A DNA stretch of 31,746 nt from Chromera velia (Eukaryota > Sar > Chromeraceae). Position numbers and translations under genes: made by a program. Below are positions 10,685-20,400 of this stretch, piece by piece; positions within the stretch are counted from its first letter, which is position 1, and each line of letters starts with the position of its first letter. The DNA is taken from contig JAHBMJ010001356.1 in NCBI GenBank assembly GCA_018398765.1, forward strand, positions 1 to 31,746, in the 5' to 3' direction. The notes under the pieces were generated by a model, which did not search any database, was not told where the DNA came from, and worked only from the letters and a program-made list of their open reading frames with translations.

Positions 10685-12537
10685 CGTTCTCCTTCTTCAC
10701 GGCTCTCCCGAGAGACTCATTCTCGATCTCATCCGATGAGACCTGCTGGCTAGCCTGCTGGAGCTTGACAATGAGCGATGCCACGCTCGAGAAGTCAACA
10801 GGGTTAGGGCCGAGCTTCCACATTAGCCCGATGTCATCAGGCAGACACCCAGTGATCAGCCCGAGGACAAACCTATCCCCGACCTCATCAATCACCCCAT
10901 TTTGATTTATGAGCTCCATATCCTTGATGAAGTCCTCCAGGAGCGCTCGGTAGGTCGGCCAGTGCCTCACAGACGCCGCCTTCCTCCTGATGTAGAGGAT
11001 AACACTGCTCTCGGCAAACTGGCACCGAGGGAAGAAGTAGGCTGCGACAATGCAGGCCATCCTGTCTCTCAGCTCCACATAGGTTCGAGGGACCCCTCGA
11101 AGGATCTGCTCTAGGCTCATGCAAATCTTGGGTTCCTTCAGGTCGGGCCTCTCCCGAGTTGCCCCTACCCCTAGTTTCATCCCCGCAATGCCCAAGGTGG
11201 CAAGTGCAGCTGCTGCCTGGGTCACTCGGACGGAGTCCCGTGCCAGTAACTCCAAAAGAGGAAGCCGGCCACGACTCCCCCTCCCCACTCTTCGCACCCC
11301 CCACTTGGAGGTCGAAGGCCCCAACACCCCCCACGATTGGTTTTACGGCTGGTGGTGCTCCTCCCGCAGCACTCCCCAACGCTTTCTTTCAATCAATGCG
11401 ATCTTGCAAGCTTGCAATCTCGCCCTGCTTGGTCGCAATCTCCACATTCATCTGCTCCACCTGCTTTCTCTTTCCTTTTATCTCCTTCTTCCTCTGCTTG
11501 GCAGCCTTCTGCTTGGTAAGAGACTTTTTCATCACCTCTTCTAAAGCTGCTCCCGTGAGCTGGCTCACGTTCTCTTCTTCTTCTGAAGACTCATCACTAG
11601 CCTCGTCGAACTTCTTGATCTCGGCCTTGAGGCCGACCTGAGTGAAGTTAAGAGTCTCCGGGTCTTTCAGTAGAGCAGTCACTTCCTCTCCTAGCTGCTC
11701 AATCTCTGCAACCTCCTGCTCGGTATAGGCTCGCACCCTCCCACTCTCACTGAGCCTTTGCACTCCAGCTGCTCTCCCCCTCTCCAGAGGGGGTAAGAGC
11801 ATGGGGTACGGACCGAGCATCTGCACTGCAGAGGAAGAAAAAGTCTCAGAAGGGTACACACCCAAACAACCCCCCGTTTCCTCCTTCTTCACTTTCACTG
11901 TCGCTCCTGCGGCAGCTGGAAGGTTCCTGGCCCCTCCTGAAGGGACAGACAACAACGTATTTAGGTCTGCAAGCACACTCTCATCTGCTTCCAAACGTTG
12001 GAAAAGGCTCAGTACGGCCTTCCGTACTGCCTTCACATCATCGGAGAGAATACCATCCCTACCCTTAACTTTCTGGCAAACCTTCCGGATGTTGAAGACC
12101 CTCTGCTGCAGGAGCTTGGAAACTGTTTCTCTCTTTAGGTAAGACTTTAACCAGTCTTCCTCTAGAGGGAGGTCCAGGTCCTTCGCTTCCCTAGTGAACT
12201 TTGATATCTCATCCCTGAGCTTGTCGCACAGAAAGGGAACGTCGTTGACGACGTGCTTCCAGACATCAGATTCTGTTTCCACTACCGCCTAGTAGTATCG
12301 GACGACATCCGTCTGTCGTTACTTTTGGGGAGCGCTCCCACTCCAGGCATCTGTGTCTTGGAGTTCATCCGTCCTGGGACCCCAAAACTGCAGAAGCCAC
12401 GTCATGAAATCCACCTTGTCTGTCAAGAGAGGAATTCTGGCTGCAATACTGTTTACAGCTCCCTCCCGGCAACCACCTCGGATCCTTTGCACCATACCTG
12501 CACCGAGGTCAAAAAAAAAAGAAACTCCCTCAGACAT

Positions 12538-13329
12538 GGCACCAATCAGAATTCGGGTCTCACCTCTGAAATAATTCCCTCCAAGGAATTCCGGGTCCTC
12601 TGTGAACTCCTAATCTTACAGGATCCTACCGAGGGATTCCTAGCGACGTCCGGTAGTCTTGGGCAACCCTCCCGGGCGCCCAGAATCCGTATCGCTATGG
12701 GAACATTGCTTCTCAGTGTAGAGCCTACTCTTATACCAGAATAAACTTATAGAGAATGCCTCTCATCCACATTAAAGCTCCTTCTGGTGGCCTTGTACAA
12801 TACTGCTGTACGAAGAAACCACAGAGAGCAAGGTACATGGTATATCGATGCTAGGCCTACCAGGTCTGTCTAGAACGTCCACAACATATCCGTATATCCT
12901 TTAACTCATAAACGTGCACGCAATTGAACCAATCGATCGAATTAATGCGCATCGAATGTGCGCAGACATGAATGACTTACTCATGTACTAAAGACATATT
13001 CATGTCATGTATTGCGCGGCGGCATGCCCTAGCATGCAGAGCCGAGCGGAAGCGCGATCGTGGGCGAAAGGATATAGAGATGGAATCTCACAAAAAAAGA
13101 GAGTCATTGGTTACGAAAAAGGTACTATGATTTGTTGAGGGCACAACGCAGGAGGGTAAAAAGGGAGTAAAAAAGATATGCATAAGATCAGAAGGAAATT
13201 TATTACAAAGTAAAAACCAAAAGGAATCACAACAAAAGTTTCCGCAAGCATAGTAAAAAATATATCAAAAACTTTGTAATGTATGGCATTGTATAAATCA
13301 GTAGAAATATGTGTAGGGAGACTATGCAA
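12538..13329. other. Retroelement 5' leader and AT-rich spacer, no gene
   Basis: The part next to the Gag ATG (12538-12760) is presumably the untranslated leader of the retroelement. On its strand it contains a TATAA motif near 12730, but I could not define an LTR or primer-binding site. From about 12,900 the sequence is AT-rich spacer with purine runs. The minus-strand open frame at 13111-13329 is a low-complexity hydrophobic translation and I do not support it. Confidence 0.4.
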
Positions 13330-13337
13330 GTCTCTAG

Positions 13338-13996
13338 ATAGGGGTGTAAGAACGGGGAGGGGGGGTGCGTTCGAGCTCTTAGGACTCCAGATCCGACGGG
13401 GTCCCCCCCGTTCGAGCTCTAGGAAGATCAGACCCCTGTGAATGGGGACCCCCCCGTTCGGAGAGCTCTAGGTGAGAAAAAGTGCTAGGTCATGAAGACA
13501 ACCTAGATGATGACTTTCATGAAGCCTAAACTATTCTCAAGTCTAACTCAAAACATACTTAAACTTCTGAAATTCTAGCTAAAATCTTCTTGTAACATTT
13601 TATAACTTAAATAAAATTAACTTTATCTCCGGTCGGCTTCTCTTTATGTTCGGGCCAGGCCTGCTTATCATGGTGGCATGGTCCGTACTCCGCTTTGGAG
13701 GGAATCTCGAAAAAGACATTTTGAAGTACGAATCTTCACGTACAGCATCTTGAAAGGACTTCAGAGGGAAAGACAATGAAAAAATTAATGGTCGGCAACG
13801 GATCAGCGATCTCAATGGGGTCCGGGCTTGAGCAGTAGAATCAGCAGCAGTGAGCGGTATGGGGGCATCATAGTCAGCAGCAGTGTAAGGCAAGAGAAAA
13901 CAGAACAACCATACAAGAAAGCGACTGTTCACAGAAGGCGGGGCATGGCGGGGCATGGCGGGGCANCCCCGTCCAAAACAGATTTTACACCCCTAT
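13338..13996. mobile_element. Short non-autonomous TIR element C (hAT-like MITE), 659 bp
   Basis: The left end ATAGGGGTGTAA and the right end TTACACCCCTAT are a perfect 12-bp inverted repeat. They are flanked by a perfect 8-bp duplication GTCTCTAG (13330-13337 and 13997-14004). Near the left end are about three degenerate tandem units with CCCCCGTTCGAGCTCTAGG-like cores (13370-13475). Near the right end are GGGCATGGC units followed by an undetermined base (N at 13966). It has no transposase. Confidence 0.85.
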
Positions 13997-14004
13997 GTCT
14001 CTAG

Positions 14005-14481
14005 CTTACTCTAGCTTGGAGGTATGTTGGAACTTAGCTGGAGAACTTATAGTTTCACATATGGCTACAGCTGACCATGGTCTCAGTGCATACAGGTGCT
14101 GCGCGCAGATCGCGCGAAAGTACTTGCCGAGCCGCATGCATGCATGCCTGAATTACATACAAATTAATTGACGCGTCCACTCTACGTTATTAATATATAT
14201 CGAAGTTACAAGTGTCGCTCAGTGATTCGAAACCATTCCGACAGCTGGAAAGAATCGTATCGAAGCATAAAGAGCCCGAACCACAGTCAATCAGTACCAG
14301 AGAACCCATGAGCTGCTTTCTCTGGAAGCCCTCTGTGTTGTGAGGGAATTTTCAGAATTTGATGCATGTCGTTGCTTTGTTTGTCTTGAGAATTACGGCA
14401 CCTCCGTTCTGAAATCGATACTTCGCTTGACTCGCTTCGGCCGAGCCATTGAAGGAGAAACTTTTCAAAGCAGAAAAGAAA
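14005..14481. promoter_or_regulatory. Upstream region of the large receptor gene
   Basis: This is the roughly 480 bp between transposon C and the ATG at 14482 and must hold the promoter and 5' UTR. I recognise no TATA box or other defined element, so only the position supports the call. Confidence 0.3.
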
Positions 14482-17400
14482 ATGGAGCTTCGGCGGCTGC
14501 AGTATCTACCAGCCGTCTTTTTGTTTTTCATCACCATCCCACGTAAGTCTCAAGCTTGCTCTCTGTGTTACACATAGCACTGTCTCTTCAATACACACAT
14601 CAAGACAAGTTCTGACACTCTTCTTACTATGGGCTGAAGAAAGCCAGATACAAAAGTGATTTCCTGTCTTCTTCTGTGCAGATCATGCTTCGGCAGTCGA
14701 CGTTCTCTGTGGGGCCAATACAACACTGACACTCACGAATGACCAGAGTGCGCCAATGGGCACGTGCAACGCCTACAACAACGATGCCAGAACCACAACG
14801 CTCACGTACACTGACCCAGGCCCATTAACGGGCAACCAGGTCTACCCCGGAAAGAAATATGCCATCACAGTCGATGCCTGTGCCCCAACGTCCTTCAACC
14901 CAGCCCTATCTGTTGCAGACACCACCTCAACAGCATGCGTCAAATCAGCGGCAGCCGCGTCTTGCACTCTTGGCACAGAATACTTCGTAGGAGAGGCGGG
15001 ACACAACTATGACGTGCGTGTTGCGGCCCAATCAGCCACGCAGGGTCCCTACGACATCACCATCGACGCGACTTGCACCTGTCCTAACATCACAAGCCCG
15101 AAGAGAGAGTACACGCTCGTCGGCGAAATTTGCAGTCAGTAGAAGCTGACAGGGAATCATTTCCTTTCTGTGCTGGTACTGCTGAGGAGAGCGAGAGAGT
15201 CCCCTTTTCATACTCCAGCCGAACGGCTTTTCTTCTGCGTGTTGCAGTATGCTCCCATTTTTGCTTGCCTTTTGCAGTACCGAGTGAGTCCGGCACTCAA
15301 AAGACGTGTGGAAAAGGAGGTCCCCGCAACGAGTTTTCTCCTTCTGTCGTCATTCATCTTTCAAATTCATTCTTTCACACGTGTGCTGTGTCTGTCTGTG
15401 TGTGCTCTATGGTGGTTGCAGTGCTGGACGAATGCTCGACGGGCATCCACACTTGCTCGAGGAGGCTGAACTACACGTCCGGAATCGCCAACGACTACAT
15501 CAATCAAGCCAATTGCACAGACACAGACGGGTCCTTTTCCTGCGAGTGCCTGCCTGGGTACCTCGACAGGGGACAGTCACTAGGCACCATCCCCGCAGGG
15601 GTGTACTGCGAATGTAAGTCTCCCTGTCTCTTCCTGTCTCTGTCTCTGTCTCAGTCTCAGTCTCTCTGTCTCTGTCTCTCTCTCTCTCTCAACTCTTCTT
15701 TCCACGGAGTTCCGCTGAGTGTCCTCTTCTTGTTTTTATTTTCTCCGGGTTTCTCTTATAATTTGTCAGGCCTGTATTCCGCTGTTTCAACTCTGTGTCT
15801 CCTTCTGCAGCCGCCAAGTGTGCGGACCCACAGCCCACAGCCCCCCAGAACGGACACATGACCTACTCGGACCAGCTGTGGACTGTCGGGATCGGGGCCG
15901 AGGTGACGTACGGGTGTAACGACGGGTATGCTTTGAACCTTAATGGGGGGGCAAACGAGACAGTGACCTGCTATGGAGGCGGCACAACAGCGGCACCTAC
16001 AGCAGACTGGCCTTCTTACTGGAGTGGAATCACGTGCGACCGTCAGTCCTGCTCGGCTCCCTGTTTTTGTTTCTACATGCAACTCCATTTGTTTCTATCA
16101 CACTCCCTGTCTCTGTTTCTGCAGGCAACTCCATTTGCTTGTATCACTCCCGGCTCTTTTGTTTCTGAATCAAAAGTGTCTCTTGCGTGCCGGTCTGTCT
16201 GCTCACCCGGACCGTGTTCTTTGCTTCGTCTTGCAGCCGTGGCTTGCACAGGCACACCGCCCACCTCCCCTGGAAACGGGAGTCTGATCATCTCCTCGGG
16301 GAGGCTCAACTTTGGCAGTCATGGGACGTTCGAGAAGGGGTCCAGGTTTTGGGGGACAGACAATATGGGGACAGTGACGCTCGGCCGTGCCACAGTGATC
16401 GGTCCTGGAGCAACGATGACTTTCCAGACAGCAGTCTCCCATCCAACAGGTAGGAAGGAGGCATCTGACGCTTGTTTCTTGGTTTCTTCCTTTGGTTTGT
16501 ATATCAGCGTGGCCCCTCTGTCGAGGCATAAACCTTTGGGCATAAATCAGGTTGACAAGAGTTTTGGCCAGACAACATCGGAGCAGCAGCTTTCCTTCTT
16601 TTCTCTCTCTCGCTTGCTTTCTTTCTTTCTTCTCTGCCTCTCGGCATATCAAAGTCTCTTTGAATGTTTTTAATCTTTCTCCCTGCTGTCTACCTTGCTT
16701 GCTCTTTTTTGCAGATATAAAATTTGGCGGTGCGACGGTGACAAACGTGGGAACCGTGAACACGTCAGACACCGTCTCGGGGATCACTTCTGTCACAGGT
16801 GCGGGTGTGGTCACGAGCATGGAGGTGATTGCCTCGGAGGTGATCGTGACAGCCCTCACGCTGGGAGACGGCAACACAGTGACCATCGACGGCAACGACG
16901 ACCTCACGCCCACGCCGACATGGAATCCCGGCATCACCATCGAGTACAGGTCAGAGGCAGGTGCAAACAGGCGGGCACAGGAAGTAACAGGAGTTTGCAT
17001 TCTGGACGGGAAATGGAATGCTGCTTTCTGATCGACTGAGTTTTCCCCCTCTTCTTGATTGGATCACTTTCTTTCCAGCTGGAGGCATCATGAATCGATT
17101 CACAGAGATAGAGAGAGCTTCCTCGAATGACTGTCATTCTTTTCTTGTCGATGGCTGACGGAATATGGCACGAGGCCCTCGGAACAGGACAGCCAAATCG
17201 ATCTCTGCTGGCTTTGTTTTTTCTTACGCTATCGCGAGAGCAAGAAAAACCGAAAGCAACTCGACGCTAAGCATGGATGAAAACACGAGCACTCAACGGT
17301 TCAAGAGAAGACCGTTCTGTCTGTCTGTCTGTCTGCCTGCCTGAGTGCCTGCAGGTGCGACGACGGAATGAGAAGATCGGGAGACGCCTCCATGACATGC

Positions 17401-20400
17401 CAAGGAGTGAACAGCTCCACTCCCACAGCTTTGTGGTCGAACGCCACCACACCTACTTGTGAAAGTCAGTGTGTTTTCAATTCTTTCCCTCATGAGCTCA
17501 CAGTGTTTCATGGGCGGATGAACGACCCTCGTTTTTGACTTCGAAAGTTATCCTGGCTTTTCGTCCGTCCTCTTTTTTTCTCCCTTTCCTCTTTTCTTCC
17601 CTTCTGCAAGCAGACGATACCCAACTGCATGATGTCTCCTCTCTCTCTTTTTGGACAAATGCAGTCTCGCGTTGCGATCTGCACTCTTTCCTTGAGAGAC
17701 GTCTCCTAGAAATCAAAATGTTTTTTTCTTCCCTTCCTCGCTTGCAGGAGTTGTCTGTGGAGGCGTCCAGCCCGCAGCTCCCGACAGAGGATACATGACT
17801 CCTGCTAACGCGTCGGTGATTGGAGACGGCTCTTGGAAGACCTTCGACTCCGTCTCGTTCTCTTGTCAGACGGGCCTCATCCTCGAGGGACCTGCTACCC
17901 TTCAGTGCGTCCCTCTGTCAGGGAACCCACTGGCAAACTGGCAGACGAATGGAAGCCTCACTTGCAGAGGTCTGTCTGTCTGTCTGTTTGCTTGTGCATT
18001 TGAACAGTACTTGTCGTGGGTTGAGCTTGTCAAGAAAGATCCTCATATTTGTTGCCGGATCAGACAGAAAAAGGAACAAAGCATCTGTCTGTGCAAATAA
18101 GTATGTGCATCACCAGCACAAAATAGTGCATCCAGTCAGTCTGAAAGATCGCTCCGAAATCCCCCCACCCCGTTGGATGTGTCAGAGGAAGAGAGAGGCT
18201 CAAGAGACACTAAGACAAAAGGGGGGTGACCATTCAAGCATTAAGTTCAATATGACGTGCTTCCTTTGCAGATCCGAACCCTCCCGAGCTGACGCTGTGC
18301 CCTAACGACATCAACATGACAACAGACAACAGAAGTAACACAGCGTTTGTGGAGACCTACTCTCCATGGCCTGTCTACACAGACGACATCGCATTGAGAG
18401 ACCCCGCACAGGCAGAGAGCGGGGCGGGGCCTGCGTTGACTTGGAACTTTGAGCCTCCCTACAAGTTTCCGTTCGGGGACAATATTGTCACGGCAACTGT
18501 TTGGGACTGGTAAGCTTGCCTCTCTGTACTTTGTTGTGTATATTTTCTTTGTGTGTGTCCTTTTTCAAGCACATTCTGCGCTTTTACTGAAGGAGCTTCT
18601 GCTTTTTTTAAACCGAAACTTTCTGCTGTGCAATTGAAGAAGGCAAACAGTCATCAGGAAGCACAAGACTCCCATTGAAACCTCTCACCCTCACCCCCGA
18701 CCGTGCTGTCTGTCTTCCTTCTGTGTTTTCTCGTGCAGGTACGGAAATTTCAATTCTTGTGACTTTCACGTGGTCATTCGAGGTCGGTAGTGAGTGAGTG
18801 AATACACCAATAGCAATAGATGGGCGAGACATCAGGCACCTTTCTTCTCTGTCTTTCTCTCCGTCTTGCCCTCGCGCTTGTGTTTTTGTGCATTGATTAT
18901 CGGTACTTTGCATATCTTCAGTGCCTCCCTTCCTTTCCTTCGTGTCCTCATTCGTTGATTCCTGCCTTGTATCAGTCTCTTCTCGCCTCCTCCGTTTCTG
19001 CTGCCCAAGACTTCGATTTCTTTAATCATCTTCTCCTTCCCTTCTCTCCCTCTGTTGCTCTCTCTCTGTGTGCACGTGCAGACATGGAGGCCCCTGCCAT
19101 CGTCTGTCCATCTGCAATTTTTATAAACAGGATCAACGACAGCGACCCGTTCGTGACCTATCCGGAAGAACCCTCGGTGTTCGACAACGTAGACAAACTC
19201 TCAGACTTGAAGATAGGGTACTCGATCCTCCCAGGGACGCAATTGGGAGTGGGCACACACATCGTGGAGATCTCTGCAACGGTCGGTACGTGAGTGAGAA
19301 GAGCGAGAGCTAGGGTTTCATGGAGGAGGGGGAACGGGGTTGGAATGTCGGCTTTTCTGTCACACATAGCCATAAGAGAGAACGCGGATGTAGGTACACG
19401 ACAGAAAAGAGACAAGTAAAGAAGAAAGCCTGGAAGAAAAGGAGGAGGTCTGAAGAAACGTTTTAGCTCTCTCTGACCCGGATCATTGTTTTTCACCGTT
19501 TGCACGTAGACCCATGTCTATGTCAATATCTTCTTTTTGTCCCTTTTTGCTTCTGTCTATCACAGGATCTGTCAGGCAACGTGGGACGTTGTAATTTCTC
19601 CGTGACGATCAATTCCTGTCCGACAAACTCGCAACGCTACTTTTCCTCGGAGCCTTGCTTGTGCGAGTCAGTCCGTTGGATAGGCCTGCTTTTGACAGGG
19701 TGGAGGGACAAAAACAGCCAACTGGTGTTGCTCTTTTGTTGGTCGCCCTTCCTTGGTCTTCCACTATTGATCAAAATCACTGCATCTTTTTGCTATTTTT
19801 CTGCGCCTTCATTTCTTTGGTACGGGGCAAGAGACCGGATTGGAGAGACATCAAGAACTGTCATTCCTTTTCTTTTCTTTTCTTTTCTTTTCTTTTCTTG
19901 TTCCTCTCGATCGATGCAGTGCGGGGTTTTGGCAGGACTTGGGTGAAGACGTAACCGCGCAAACGAGTAGCACCAGCAGCACTGCTCCGATCGTCTGCAA
20001 GAAGTGCGTCCAGGACGCTACATCCTTCAGAGGGAGCAACCACCCCTCGTCGTGCTTCTGCAAAGATGGGTACTACTTTGTGCCAGACACGGAGGCACCG
20101 GGAGGGTCAGAAGCACGACTGTACTGGACAGCCGGGAGGTGTCTCGAATGTCCAGATAGTTCGGATTGTGGAGGGTCAACGTTAGGAACTCCAAAATACT
20201 TCTACAAGGGCAAAGAAATAGACCCAAGTGAGATCAAAACGAGGCGACTGCAGACCGCGGAGTCCGTCTACGATGTCGAGAAGAGATACGAAGTCGCGCA
20301 GCACCCACGCCCGAGAGCAAAAGACGGGTATGCAACAGTGCAGGCGTACCCAAATGCACTGGTGGTGAGGTGCCCGCTTGAGGAGGCGTGTAAGCAGGGA

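Larger units (their letters stand above)
7473..12537 (-). pseudogene. Decayed retroelement encoding a Gag-like zinc-knuckle protein
   Basis: One ancestral reading frame runs leftward from the ATG at 12537 to TGA at 7473, interrupted by DNA transposon B (9574-10684). In order it has an N-terminal part with DKVDFMTWLLQFW, a helical and coiled-coil stretch (about 11390-12280, ending in Lys/Glu/Gln-rich heptads) and a capsid-like helical region (about 10700-11240). A Gly/Gln-rich linker, a CCHC knuckle and about 430 unrecognised residues follow. This Gag-like order is family knowledge plus inference. There are 11 in-frame stops (lowest coordinates 12319, 12289, 11389, 9512, 9377, 9305, 9167, 9119, 8672, 8264, 8213). 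There are also frame shifts near 11270-11300, near transposon B and near 7877-7881. No reverse transcriptase, integrase or aspartic-protease DTG motif was found and no LTR pair was recognised, so it is gag-only or truncated, and dead. Confidence 0.7.

Noticed and set aside
7473-12537. Reassigned stop codons (TAA/TAG as glutamine) in the Gag-like frame
   Set aside because: TGA stops and three frame shifts occur in the same frame, and the receptor gene reads under the standard code and ends in a normal TGA. Decay by C-to-T change is simpler.
7000-12800. LTR pair flanking the Gag-like relic
   Set aside because: No repeated sequence was seen between the DNA upstream of 12537 and the DNA beyond 7473. 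A dot plot would be needed to exclude diverged LTRs.
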